DNA from: Sporosarcina luteola
GTDB lineage: Bacteria > Bacillota > Bacilli > Bacillales_A > Planococcaceae
Length of the DNA stretch: 64,000 nt
Assembly (NCBI GenBank): GCA_014204635.1
Contig: JACHLS010000005.1
Span: 62,001-126,000 of the forward strand
Direction of reading: 5' to 3'
The position numbers were made by a program, and so were the translations under genes. This document shows positions 43,343 to 53,049 of the stretch, piece after piece. The notes under the pieces are model-generated. The model searched no databases. It had not been told where the DNA came from and saw only the letters and a list, made by a program, of their open reading frames with translations. Each line of letters starts with the position of its first letter. Position 1 is the stretch's first letter.

Positions 43343-44704
43343 TCATTCCATTCCATTCATCAGCAAAGACCGCGCTTTATTCTCCGTTTCCTTGAACTCC
43401 AATGAAGGGATGGATTCCTTTACGATTCCGGCACCCGCTTGCACGATTGCCTTGCCGTCTTGGATAAGCATTGTGCGGATAGTAAGAGCAAAATCGATGT
43501 TGCCGTTCAGCCCGATATAGCCGATGGCGCCGCCGTAAATGCCACGAGCATCCGGTTCCAATTTCGCTATGATATCCATCGCCACCTGTTTAGGCGAACC
43601 CGTTACCGTGCCGGCGGGCAATGTCATTTTCAGAGCATCCAGCGCGTGCAATCCAGGTGACAAGACTCCTTCTACCTCCGAGACGAGATGCATGACGTGC
43701 TCGTAGCGAACCGTTTCCATGTAGCTAGAAACCCGAACCGTATCCGACTCGCAAACTGCAGACATTTCCTGCTTGCTCAAATCAACTAGCATATTATGTT
43801 CGGACAGTTCTTTCGGATCCTTTCGCAATTCTATTTCAAGCGCCATGTCCTCGGCATGATCCTTTCCACGTCGGCGCGTTCCCGCTATTGGATTCGTCAT
43901 CACGGTGCCGTCTGATACACGGACCAAGCTTTCAGGAGATGTACCGATTACTGTATGGTCTTCAAATTCCATGTAATACATGTAGGGCGAGGGGTTCCGC
44001 TTGCGCAATCTTCGATACAAAACAAACGGATCGCCTTCAATATCAGCTTCCATCCGTCTCGAGAGGACAATCTGCTCAGCTGTCCCTTCAGTAATGAACC
44101 GTTGTGCCTCTTCCACATATTCCTCAAAGATTTGCCTGGTTTGATTGCTTCGAAATTCAGACAAAGCAACTGTTGGTTCTTCTTCCACCGGCCCATTCAT
44201 TATTTTCTCGGCAAGCTCTTCCAAGTTCGAAGCACTGCCTGCTTCAGGATGAATTTCGGTATGCAACAGTGTCACTTCATTCAACAGATGATCAAAGATA
44301 ATGACGGTATCGTAAACATTGAAATTGGCATCGGGGAGGCGGGATTCCTTCGCCGTTTCATTTGTTGCACCATAGCCAACATAGCCCACGGCCCCTCCCA
44401 TAAACGGATATGGTCCTGCCTCTGCAATCCTCGGCATCAGCCGTTTCAATAAAGAAAATAATTCTCCTTCATGACAATAGGACACGCCGGTTTGATATAC
44501 ATATTCCTCCACTTTTCCTGCCTTGCCTCGATAAGCTTTGATTGGATTTACGCCAATAAAGGAATAGCGTCCCGATCCCTCATGCTGGGATGAACTCTCC
44601 AACAAGAAACGATTCGCGCCTTGCAATCTTCTGAAAATCAAGATTGGCGTCAAGGAATCCCCTTCCATCTTCTTCTCTGTAATGCGTATACTTATCTTCT
44701 CCAT
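43343..44704 (-). CDS. trpE: anthranilate synthase component I
   Basis: A 453-residue chorismate-utilising enzyme. It has the tryptophan feedback motif LLESS near residue 34, GGAVGYVGYG, SPFLYM-like NPSPYMYYME, and the C-terminal catalytic blocks GTSPESL, NPIAGTRRRG and LPAGTVTGSPK. It makes anthranilate with ammonia or a glutamine amidotransferase subunit. ATG at 44704 has AGGAG eight bases upstream. trpG is not in this operon, so PabA from a folate locus probably serves, as in B. subtilis. Confidence 0.95.
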   Translation of the reverse strand: MEKISIRITEKKMEGDSLTPILIFRRLQGANRFLLESSSQHEGSGRYSFIGVNPIKAYRGKAGKVEEYVYQTGVSYCHEGELFSLLKRLMPRIAEAGPYPFMGGAVGYVGYGATNETAKESRLPDANFNVYDTVIIFDHLLNEVTLLHTEIHPEAGSASNLEELAEKIMNGPVEEEPTVALSEFRSNQTRQIFEEYVEEAQRFITEGTAEQIVLSRRMEADIEGDPFVLYRRLRKRNPSPYMYYMEFEDHTVIGTSPESLVRVSDGTVMTNPIAGTRRRGKDHAEDMALEIELRKDPKELSEHNMLVDLSKQEMSAVCESDTVRVSSYMETVRYEHVMHLVSEVEGVLSPGLHALDALKMTLPAGTVTGSPKQVAMDIIAKLEPDARGIYGGAIGYIGLNGNIDFALTIRTMLIQDGKAIVQAGAGIVKESIPSLEFKETENKARSLLMNGME

Positions 44705-44794
44705 ACACATCTCTCCTCTTCTCATCCTAGAGAGAAGCAGCATGAACTGCGTTGCATAAGACGGTCTATTGGACTGGAGCCAGTGGTTGCAAAA

Positions 44795-45143
44795 AATAAA
44801 AAATCCCCTGCAAATGGACAAATAAGTCCAGATGCAGAGGACGGGGTTTCCCGCGTTGCCACCTCTTTTTGAAGCCACTTATCAGCTTCCGCTCGGCGTG
44901 TCAGTTCGACACTTCCCGTAACGCGGGAATGACGTCCGACCGGATAAATTTCCAGAAGGCTCTCCTAAGTCCATTCACGCTGGCCGCAGATCAGTTCCCA
45001 CCACCCACTGACTCTCTGCACACACGGTTTCAGCGCTACTCCTCTTATTCAACAATTTCTCAGCTATGCTCTTCTCAACTCGGCTCCTCTGTCCTCAGGC
45101 GGCACCGCTCCCGGTCCCTCTACCCGCTCCGAACAAAAAAGTT
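44795..45143 (-). ncRNA. tryptophan T-box leader
   Basis: The minus-strand leader upstream of trpE contains the T-box sequence GAGGTGGCAACGCG (44852-44865) and a stem I region with AGAGAG and GGTGGTGGGA elements. The probable specifier triplet UGG (44971-44973), in the context GAA-UGG-AC, reads Trp. The terminator (about 44795-44842) has stems TCCTCTGCA/TGCAGGGGA and TGGAC/GTCCA before a T-run. Uncharged tRNA-Trp should stabilise the antiterminator and turn on trpEDCFBA. B. subtilis uses TRAP here instead. Confidence 0.92.
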
Positions 45144-45149
45144 GTACTT

Positions 45150-45178
45150 ACTTTACTATTCTTTCTTTCAATTGTCAA
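45150..45178 (-). promoter_or_regulatory. trp operon SigA promoter
   Basis: A perfect -35 TTGACA (45173-45178), 17 bases and TAAAGT (45150-45155) on the minus strand, immediately before the T-box leader. Confidence 0.85.
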
Positions 45179-45307
45179 CCTTTTGATAATAGATGTGTTC
45201 AGCTCGATTGGCAGCATGATCCCTATAATGATGCCATCAGCTTTGCGTCGTTTCAGGCGAAACGATACAATAAGGTAAAAGAATTGCGAAATCAGGTGAC
45301 AAATCGT

Positions 45308-46012
45308 ATGCGAATCAACAAATATTTAAGCGAAGCTGGAATTGTCTCACGGCGTGGGGCGGACAAATGGATTGAAGACGGTCGTGTAACCATCAACGGC
45401 CAACTTGCCGAACTCGGCAGCCGTGTGGAACCGGGCGATCATGTGCAAGTTGATGGGAAGCCGGTCCAAACCGAAGAGCAGCTCGTCTATATCGCACTTA
45501 ACAAACCCGTCGGTATCACAAGCACGACAGAACGCCATGTGGAAGGAAATGTCGTTGATTTCGTTAATCATCCGCTCCGTATCTTTCATATCGGACGGCT
45601 GGATAAGGACTCGGACGGCCTCTTGCTCTTGACGAATGATGGCGATATCGTGAATGAGATTTTACGCGAGGAGCATGGGCATGAGAAAGAATACATCGTC
45701 ACAGTTGACCGGCCGATCACAACAGAATTCATTCGGCATATGGAATCGGGTGTCGATATACTTGGGACAACGACAAAACCGTGTAAAGTAAAACAGCTGG
45801 GCCCACGCAAATTCAATATTACGTTGACACAAGGACTCAACCGGCAAATTCGGCGCATGTGCTCCGCACTCGGTTACCACGTTCGGCGCCTTCAACGCAC
45901 TCGGATTATGAACATCCATCTTGGAAACTTGCCGCTTGGCACATGGAGGGATTTAACGGAGCAGGAGCAGGTAGAATTATTTAACCTATTGGGCTACCAA
46001 CCTAAACGATAA
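45308..46012 (+). CDS. rluF: 23S rRNA pseudouridine synthase (RluF/RsuA family)
   Basis: A 234-residue protein with an S4 RNA-binding domain ([21 protein letters not shown]) and the RsuA/RluB/E/F catalytic domain. The catalytic Asp is in [17 protein letters not shown], and [13 protein letters not shown] is the family motif. It isomerises uridine in rRNA; similarity points to RluF, but RluB or RsuA specificity is not excluded. ATG at 45308 follows AGGTGA. It is divergent from the trp operon. Confidence 0.88.
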   Translation: MRINKYLSEAGIVSRRGADKWIEDGRVTINGQLAELGSRVEPGDHVQVDGKPVQTEEQLVYIALNKPVGITSTTERHVEGNVVDFVNHPLRIFHIGRLDKDSDGLLLLTNDGDIVNEILREEHGHEKEYIVTVDRPITTEFIRHMESGVDILGTTTKPCKVKQLGPRKFNITLTQGLNRQIRRMCSALGYHVRRLQRTRIMNIHLGNLPLGTWRDLTEQEQVELFNLLGYQPKR

Positions 46013-46021
46013 CAACAGGAA

Positions 46022-46048
46022 AGGCTGCCTTATGTTTCACGGCAGCCT
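46022..46048. terminator. hairpin between convergent genes
   Basis: AGGCTGCC pairs with GGCAGCCT around 11 bases, between the pseudouridine synthase stop and the convergent ABC permease stop. Flanks are moderately T-rich on both sides. Confidence 0.7.
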
Positions 46049-46056
46049 ACCTTACT

Positions 46057-48603
46057 TTATTGGCCAAGCAGCACCGAAGCATGCTTAACTTTATTTCTTT
46101 TTGTTCCAAATCGCAGTACAGCATAGCCGATTGCCATACAACCAATACTGCAAGTCAGCAATACAAAACATCCCATCCCTACCGTCACACCGGGGTTATT
46201 CAGTACAGTCGCCACTTCTCCATTGACGATCCGCCCAATGTCCAAATAGGTGAAAGGAGAAAACTGTGCGTAATCACCTAATTTATTGCTTGCAAAGTAG
46301 CCGATGCCGCTACTGATTGCTACACAACAGAACACGATAAAAGGATGAGAAATCCACAATCCCAACACATTTGATAAGGCGATAATAAATAAGTAAATGC
46401 AAAGCAGCAACAGGATACTGCCTATCACATATCGACCTAACGGGATAAAATGAAAACCGCCTTCCAATGCTCTCATCCCTGTATACCCAGCAGACTCCAC
46501 AACACTCTTGCTGTTATAGTGAAGAATTGGATAATACCAGTCCCCAAAACGATTGAAAACAGTACTAATACCCATTGCAAATGCCAATATGACTAATAGA
46601 CCGGCAAGCCCCACTACGCCTGCCGTCATCCCTTTCCCAAAGAAAATGGTCTGCTTGGCTAGCGGCTGTGTCTGCAACAGCTGAAGATTGGGACGTTTGC
46701 CTCTTTCCCCTGCAAACCCTGAGCCAACAACAAACAGCAATAGCAGTAAAGGTATGAAATACAGATAGTTATCAAAGTAAAGATAGAGCGAAAACAAGCC
46801 GCTGTTATCTACCTTCCGACTTCGTTCCACTTGCCATTTTTTTGATTCTTTATTCTCCCAGTTATCATAAATTGTCGTAATCAGCTCACCTGCAATAACC
46901 GGTTGCACTTGATATTTCATCAACCATTTTTTCTCCGCAATGCTTGCCGCCAATGAGACGTAACTTCTCGAGCCAATTCGCCGATCCATATATTCATGAT
47001 CAAACTCACCGTTGTCTAATCTGTTGCTGAATAGCTGGTATTCATAAAAGGCTTGCCAGTCTTGTTGCTCATATGCCCGTTTACCCATTTCTAGGTTGGA
47101 AAGGATATCTTGAAGATACGCCAGTTGCGTCTGCCCTTGGTGTAATGCATCTTCGTCGTAATAATTGATTAATAATTCATCACCAGATTCTTCTGCTTTT
47201 TTTCTATTTTCATCAATTGAGGCAATACGATTTTCAACCTCGGGAATCATAGTGTCTCTGAATAATTCGATGGATTGATCTATCCCGGAAATAACTTCCC
47301 CTTCTTTTTGTTTCGATATTTGCCCAATCAGAAAATAGCCAATTACAACAAAAAGCCCTAGTACGATAAGAGATTGTTTTAATTTGCCCTGCCGCTTTAA
47401 TTTCCTCCATTCAAACCGTGCGCTGTTGCACACATCCCAGAAACTTTGGGTCTTCCCTTTATTAAAAGGATTCTTCAGTTCAGTTGTCCCGAGCAAGCCT
47501 TTTTCTCGTTCAGGGATGGCGACTGACAATCCTACTAGCACAAAACTCCAGCAAATTGCCGATAGCGGATATATCCAAAATGAACTTGGCGCTGTCTCAG
47601 AAACAATTGTACTGATGCTCAATAAATGAAACGGATTCCAAAATGATTGCAGCCACTCGGAAAGCAAAGTCACAGAAAATCCAATCGATCCAATAAATCC
47701 GGTCAAGATCAATACGGCAAACGAACTTTTCAGCTGCGTGCTGAGCGCCATAATTAAACTAAACACCATCGCTCCTGCACAGAAAAACAATAAAAAGATC
47801 CGACCCAAATAAGCAAACGTGGAAATGAAAGTAAAGTCTTCTCCAGATTGAATGAGCTGCGGATAACTAAAATGCCAATCTTGCTCCCCAAATAGATAAG
47901 GTATCAGGCTTCCAATACATACTACCATCAAGAGAAAAAAGAACAGGACAAAAAGGGTACCTAAATACTTTGCAATCATGCGTTTCCATTTATGGATGGG
48001 CTGCGTCTTTAGGGTCAGCCAAGTTTGTTGCTCTTTTTCAGATGTCACCGCATTTCCAAAAAAGAGCACGAGGAACACAAGCCCGCCCAGGCTTAACAAC
48101 AGGTTGGAACTTTCCTTCAAAACAAGTGGCGGTGACAATGAATACGCATCTACATAGGGAAGTTGGTGTTTGAGCAGCCAGTCATTTTTCTGAATGACTT
48201 GTTCCCTCTCCATTCCAAATAGCGGGTTGAATCCCCCTCCCGCCTCTTCTAACAACTTTATACTCTGCAAAAACTCATGCTCAATAGAAGGGATTTCCTT
48301 CCACTCCGCACTTTGAATGGCACCTTTCCAACGAAAAAAAATGGTTCCTAATTCAATGACATGCTCCTGTTGCCGTTGCTTGACTGCATCCAATTGATTG
48401 TCACGCTCAAAAGATTGAAAGAAGTAATATAGCCCATCTGTCTCTTCCACATATGGCTGGATTGCCTTCAATGCCCGTTCTTTCATGAAATCTTGTTCCG
48501 ACAGATTTTGATAAACGACACTTCCGACACCTAAAAGGACAACTAACAATAGCCAAAGCAACTTTTTCTGCCGCCAGATTTTCTTCAGCTCAAATTTCAG
48601 CAT
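46057..48603 (-). CDS. duplicated ABC-2 permease, copy B
   Basis: An 848-residue membrane protein made of two similar halves. Each half starts with an amphipathic helix (MLKFELKKIWRQKK; then RFEWRKLKRQGK near residue 400), one span, a large outside domain of about 130-150 residues, and five or six further spans. SEKEQQTWLTLKTQPIHKWK and GERGKRPNLQLLQTQPL are the matching coupling-helix blocks. One chain may thus replace a permease dimer. ATG at 48603 overlaps the hydrolase stop region. The substrate is unknown, and no ATPase is fused. Confidence 0.85.
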   Translation of the reverse strand: MLKFELKKIWRQKKLLWLLLVVLLGVGSVVYQNLSEQDFMKERALKAIQPYVEETDGLYYFFQSFERDNQLDAVKQRQQEHVIELGTIFFRWKGAIQSAEWKEIPSIEHEFLQSIKLLEEAGGGFNPLFGMEREQVIQKNDWLLKHQLPYVDAYSLSPPLVLKESSNLLLSLGGLVFLVLFFGNAVTSEKEQQTWLTLKTQPIHKWKRMIAKYLGTLFVLFFFLLMVVCIGSLIPYLFGEQDWHFSYPQLIQSGEDFTFISTFAYLGRIFLLFFCAGAMVFSLIMALSTQLKSSFAVLILTGFIGSIGFSVTLLSEWLQSFWNPFHLLSISTIVSETAPSSFWIYPLSAICWSFVLVGLSVAIPEREKGLLGTTELKNPFNKGKTQSFWDVCNSARFEWRKLKRQGKLKQSLIVLGLFVVIGYFLIGQISKQKEGEVISGIDQSIELFRDTMIPEVENRIASIDENRKKAEESGDELLINYYDEDALHQGQTQLAYLQDILSNLEMGKRAYEQQDWQAFYEYQLFSNRLDNGEFDHEYMDRRIGSRSYVSLAASIAEKKWLMKYQVQPVIAGELITTIYDNWENKESKKWQVERSRKVDNSGLFSLYLYFDNYLYFIPLLLLLFVVGSGFAGERGKRPNLQLLQTQPLAKQTIFFGKGMTAGVVGLAGLLVILAFAMGISTVFNRFGDWYYPILHYNSKSVVESAGYTGMRALEGGFHFIPLGRYVIGSILLLLCIYLFIIALSNVLGLWISHPFIVFCCVAISSGIGYFASNKLGDYAQFSPFTYLDIGRIVNGEVATVLNNPGVTVGMGCFVLLTCSIGCMAIGYAVLRFGTKRNKVKHASVLLGQ

Positions 48604-48605
48604 AT

Positions 48606-50438
48606 TCACAGTTCCTCGTCCCCTTCAAAAGGATTTTCACCGTCAGGAATCAAGGGCAATGATAACTCGCTAAGCTCTGGCATTACAGTAATCGTTATAT
48701 CCTCCACAGTTATATCCGTGAAATGCTCATCTGTACCGATTAACACAAGCCCAATTCGATGCCCTTTTTGGAATGTGTAGACTTTCGGCTGCATATCCCA
48801 GGTCAGGGTGTATGGTTCGTTAGGGACAATTGGCTCAAGTTGTTCAATCGAATTCCTGCTTTCCGGGTTCATCCATCCCTTAGTAACAATTTCAGGAATA
48901 ACACTATAATCCACCAGAATAGCCGATAATACAGCATCGTTCCCATTAAAACTAGCTGTTACTGTAATCTCAGGAGATCCACTCAGATGGAAATCCGATT
49001 TCAATTCTTCCGTCATATAAATGAGTCGATTCGGCTGGTCAATTTCAGGTGATTGGGCGATATCGAATTCCAGCATGGCTTCACCGTCTTGGAATGATTG
49101 GCTTTCTTCTTCCAAACCATCTTCATTTGGTTTCGTTAGAAGCTCCCCTCCTGTAGACAAATGGAAGGTGACGAGCTCCGGGTCCTCTCCCGGCCAGTCA
49201 TCCAGCTCGTACGTATGCAAATTACTTTTCAGATAGACAGTTGGTTCTTCCATGATTCCATTATCTATTCCAAAAAGCCAATGGTCGAACCATCTATTCA
49301 CGTATAGTTGCCATTCGAGAAAGTCGGAAACATCCCTATAGAAAATATGCTCCTCATTACTGATCCACATCTTCCTGGGCACATCATTTTTCTTTAACGT
49401 TTCCCATAGCCTAGTAAAATTTAAAGGCCGTACAATCGTATCGTTCTGCCCATGGGCAATGAGAACCGCTGTTTTCGCACCACTGTAATGATTCAAATAA
49501 TTTCTGGACGCCCAAAAGTCGTTATATTCCCCTTCCCCTTGTTCCCTCTCCATTTCATTGAATATATCGGAACAAACTTCGGACTTTCCATTCCAAACCA
49601 ATTCTGCCAAACCCTCAGTCCGACCTTCAAAGGTATTTTCCGAATTCCCTTCATTCCCTGTACCGACATATAAACCATTTGATCCCAAATAATCATACCA
49701 ACTGCTAATGGCACTAACCGGCACAATCGCTTTGAGTCCATCGACTCCTTCAGCGGCAACTGCTGTTGCGAGTGTTCCGTCATACGAAGCGCCAATCATT
49801 CCTGTGTGGCCCGTTGTCCAATCCGCATGCACTTCCACGCCCTCAGCCGTATATGCTTTTGCTCTGCCATTCAACCAATCGACGATAGCCTTTGCAGCAA
49901 GCGTCTCTTCCCGGCCGCCAGTGGTGGGACAGCCTTCTGATTTAGAAGTGCCTAGGCTATGCCCTGCAATGAATCCATATCCCCTTGAAACAAAATACGA
50001 CCCCCACCTCTCATAGCTATCAATAAATGTCTTTCCATCTGCCCCCGACACGGTAAGATTTTCTGCATACTTAGCATGAAGGCCATCGTAAGGAGTCATC
50101 CAAAATATAGCTGGCACTTTCATTTCATCCTGTATCGGCGGCCGTACGACGGTAATGAAAACCTTGTCTAGCTGTCCGTCCCGGTCACTATCCACTTCGG
50201 TTTCCACATACAGTTCCTCGATTAAAACCTCATCCATTTCATAAATCTCTTTTGTGACACCCTCCTTCAGTTGAAACGGTGCGGGCAAAGACGAAGCCAA
50301 GCCTGAGTTTTTATAATAAACAGCAGGCGCAGATTTAACATCTTCATTGCTTGTATTCCAGAGAATAAAACTGCCAATAATAAATACGACAATACTTCCC
50401 ACTAAAACAGCCGGCCAAAATAAAACGTTTCTTCTCAT
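48606..50438 (-). CDS. membrane-anchored X-Pro dipeptidyl-peptidase-like hydrolase (S15/CocE)
   Basis: A protein of about 610 residues with one N-terminal span (about 7-27) and an external alpha/beta hydrolase domain. The nucleophile Ser is in GASYDG (about residue 218), Asp in HGQNDT (about 333) and His in NEEHIF (about 364). A PepX C-terminal beta-sandwich follows. Relatives cleave X-Pro dipeptides or esters. An acidic DSDRDGQLD calcium-loop-like motif lies near residue 85. It sits between two giant permease genes in one operon, so it may act on the exported substrate at the cell surface. Two ATG codons (50444, 50438) are possible; the second is better spaced from GGGGG. Confidence 0.85.
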   Translation of the reverse strand: MRRNVLFWPAVLVGSIVVFIIGSFILWNTSNEDVKSAPAVYYKNSGLASSLPAPFQLKEGVTKEIYEMDEVLIEELYVETEVDSDRDGQLDKVFITVVRPPIQDEMKVPAIFWMTPYDGLHAKYAENLTVSGADGKTFIDSYERWGSYFVSRGYGFIAGHSLGTSKSEGCPTTGGREETLAAKAIVDWLNGRAKAYTAEGVEVHADWTTGHTGMIGASYDGTLATAVAAEGVDGLKAIVPVSAISSWYDYLGSNGLYVGTGNEGNSENTFEGRTEGLAELVWNGKSEVCSDIFNEMEREQGEGEYNDFWASRNYLNHYSGAKTAVLIAHGQNDTIVRPLNFTRLWETLKKNDVPRKMWISNEEHIFYRDVSDFLEWQLYVNRWFDHWLFGIDNGIMEEPTVYLKSNLHTYELDDWPGEDPELVTFHLSTGGELLTKPNEDGLEEESQSFQDGEAMLEFDIAQSPEIDQPNRLIYMTEELKSDFHLSGSPEITVTASFNGNDAVLSAILVDYSVIPEIVTKGWMNPESRNSIEQLEPIVPNEPYTLTWDMQPKVYTFQKGHRIGLVLIGTDEHFTDITVEDITITVMPELSELSLPLIPDGENPFEGDEEL

Positions 50439-50499
50439 TTTCATCCCCCAACTGAAAGCAAATGATATACTTACTTGAGATTCTTAAAGAACTACAAGA

Positions 50500-53049
50500 T
50501 TACACCTCAGCCACAAAGGGTTTTCTTCTTTTTACATCTTTCCGCCTAAAACTTAAACCTGCGTATGCTGCTATTAACACGATTAATGAAGCCCCGAGCA
50601 GCATAACGCACCCCATGTATACACTAATTGCAGGCTTATTCAACAATGCCAAGATTTCTCCGTTTACAATTTTCGGGATGTTTAAATACAGGAATGGCGA
50701 GTATTGAATAAAATCGTCCAGTTTCCAGCTCAGCAAGTATCCCGCCCCGCTGATCAAACCGGTCAATGCATAAACGACAAGCGGCTGCCGTACGAACAAA
50801 CCGATCACATTTGCAATTGCAATAAGGAACAGGGAGACGCATACATAGAGCAATATTGCCTTCAGCAAGTACTCGCCGAGCGGGATAAATGTATAGCCGC
50901 CTTCGTATGCACGGTTGCCGGTAAAATCGAATGATTGCACTTCGTATTTACTATGGTAGCGGAGGACTGGGTACATCCAGTCTCCAAATCTATTGAATAC
51001 CGTTCCGACAAGCGCAACAAACAAGAATATGGCGATTGCACTGCCCATAGCTACAATGGATGCATGAAGAGTCTTCCCCAGGAAGAGAGAACGCCTCTTG
51101 GTTGGCATCGTTTGCAGCAAACGCAATGTCGGCCGTTTCCCCCGCTCTCCTGCAAACCCCGCACCAACGAGAACTAGCATTAGAACCAATGGAATAACAT
51201 ATACATGATCGCGGAACACCATATAGAGCGAAAACAATCCGCTATGATCGACTTTCCGGTTCGCCTGCTTATTCCGTTCCTCCTCTTTTCGTTCCTCCGG
51301 CTCCCATTGATCATGGATGTTCGGAATGTAGGTACCGGAAAATACAGGTTTAATGTTATACTCCTTCATCCATTCCTTTTGCTTGATGGCTGCATCATAA
51401 CCGAAGAAACTCTCGGCTATGTGGATACCCTTTTTCCCTTCTGTAATCATGGCCAGAATACGTTGATCATTGAACAACTGGTAGTCATAATACGGAGCCC
51501 AATCTTCCTGTTCGTATGTATTGACTGCTATTGTTGCGAGCGCTGCCTCTTCACGCGCTGCCGCGAGTTGTTCTTTGTATACGTCAATAAGATGGCCGTA
51601 TATACTCTCGCCATTTTCGCCATTTCGATTCGCTTCCTCTATTGATTCCTCTATATTTCGTATATCGTCTTCAATGGAAGGAATCGTGTAGTTCTCAATA
51701 CTATCTGGTTTTTCCTTGAGAGCTCCGATCGCTTCACTCTCCTTCTCCTTTACCTGCTCTGCAAGGAACACATAACCCGCAATGATTGCCATAGCCACTA
51801 CTGCCATTACTTGGCCCAGCAACCCTCGGCGCTTCGACTTACGCCATTCAAACACACCAATCGCCAAGACGGAAAGGAGACGATGCGGACGCCCCTTCCT
51901 GAAAGGTTTTTTTTCTTCCGCCGCTTTGAATAGCCCCTTCATCCCTTCTCGTAGAAAAACAGCAATTGTGATGAGTAAAATACACCAAAGCAAAGCAGCG
52001 ATGGCATAAATCCAAATTGAATAGACAGGATATTCGAGTAAAAAGCGGTTGCCGCGGAACAATTGAAATGGGTTCCAAGGAGCTTGTAGACTGCCCAAAG
52101 TTTCTGTCATGACGATCCCGCTCATTGTCAGAAAGCCGGTCAGCATGATAGAAGTAAACGAACTTCTTAGTTGCGTACCAACTACCAATAAAAAAGCGAA
52201 AAGGAAAGCACTCGCCCCGATGAACAGCAATGCGAGATGCCACACATGTTGCCATGCCGGGATTATTGTGAAGGCATCTTCCGTTTCGAGGAAAACAGGA
52301 TATGCCCAATCATTGAATGTGTCGCCAAACAACGATGGAACTACCCAGCCAGCAGTAACGACAATTGCCACGTAAAGAATTGTGATCCCAAGCAACCCGG
52401 AATACTTCGAAAGCAGGTAAGACCTCCTCAAAACAGGCTGGGTCTGCACAGTCAGCACAGTCTGCTGTTCTTTTTCACTTGTGTAAGCGCTTCCGAATAA
52501 GAGAAGCAATAGCAATAGCCCCGCAGGCCCGAGCAATATCGCTGCTAATCTTTGCAGTTGTAAAAATGGGGAAACCGGGTACGTTTCATTGGCATAAGGC
52601 AATTGATGTTCGATAAGATACGCATTTTTGGCGATAGCCTTTTCTCGTTCCAACCCTTGGAATATATCAAAGACGCCTCCAGCCCCTTCATATCTCTCGA
52701 GATTCTCTAGGAACAATCTCTCCTGTTGAGGAACTTCCCCCCAATCCCTTGTGTAGATTGCGCTTTTCCAATGAAAAATGGCATTAGCCATATTGTTCAA
52801 GCTATCAAACTGGATCTGTTGTTCCGTTGTCAACTTATTTTCTCGATCAAGCGGTCTTAGCTGCGCATATAGCTGGTCGGTCATCACAACTACCCGAAAA
52901 ATATTTTCTTCCGCTTCCTTGGCCATCAAATCCTGCTCTCTCTGGTTTTGGTAAAAGACCAACCCAGCACATAACAGTACAACCACGAGCAGCCAAAGCC
53001 ACTTTTTCTGCCGCCAAATCTTCTTCAGTTCAAACTTCAACAAGCTCAT
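50500..53049 (-). CDS. duplicated ABC-2 permease, copy A
   Basis: An 849-residue protein with the same two-half layout as copies B and C: MSLLKFELKKIWRQKKWLW at the N-terminus, a second FEWRKSKRRG start near residue 400, and coupling blocks SEKEQQTVLTVQTQPVLRR and GERGKRPTLRLLQTMP. The outside domain of the second half is the least conserved part compared with copies B and C. The start overlaps the last 20 bases of the ATPase gene, so the two are probably translated together. The C-terminal tail is basic. Confidence 0.85.
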   Translation of the reverse strand: MSLLKFELKKIWRQKKWLWLLVVVLLCAGLVFYQNQREQDLMAKEAEENIFRVVVMTDQLYAQLRPLDRENKLTTEQQIQFDSLNNMANAIFHWKSAIYTRDWGEVPQQERLFLENLERYEGAGGVFDIFQGLEREKAIAKNAYLIEHQLPYANETYPVSPFLQLQRLAAILLGPAGLLLLLLLFGSAYTSEKEQQTVLTVQTQPVLRRSYLLSKYSGLLGITILYVAIVVTAGWVVPSLFGDTFNDWAYPVFLETEDAFTIIPAWQHVWHLALLFIGASAFLFAFLLVVGTQLRSSFTSIMLTGFLTMSGIVMTETLGSLQAPWNPFQLFRGNRFLLEYPVYSIWIYAIAALLWCILLITIAVFLREGMKGLFKAAEEKKPFRKGRPHRLLSVLAIGVFEWRKSKRRGLLGQVMAVVAMAIIAGYVFLAEQVKEKESEAIGALKEKPDSIENYTIPSIEDDIRNIEESIEEANRNGENGESIYGHLIDVYKEQLAAAREEAALATIAVNTYEQEDWAPYYDYQLFNDQRILAMITEGKKGIHIAESFFGYDAAIKQKEWMKEYNIKPVFSGTYIPNIHDQWEPEERKEEERNKQANRKVDHSGLFSLYMVFRDHVYVIPLVLMLVLVGAGFAGERGKRPTLRLLQTMPTKRRSLFLGKTLHASIVAMGSAIAIFLFVALVGTVFNRFGDWMYPVLRYHSKYEVQSFDFTGNRAYEGGYTFIPLGEYLLKAILLYVCVSLFLIAIANVIGLFVRQPLVVYALTGLISGAGYLLSWKLDDFIQYSPFLYLNIPKIVNGEILALLNKPAISVYMGCVMLLGASLIVLIAAYAGLSFRRKDVKRRKPFVAEV

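Noticed and set aside
44869..45186. Plus-strand frame of about 100 codons opposite the trp leader
   Set aside because: It lies antisense to the T-box leader, whose structure explains the sequence; no ribosome binding site or family similarity.
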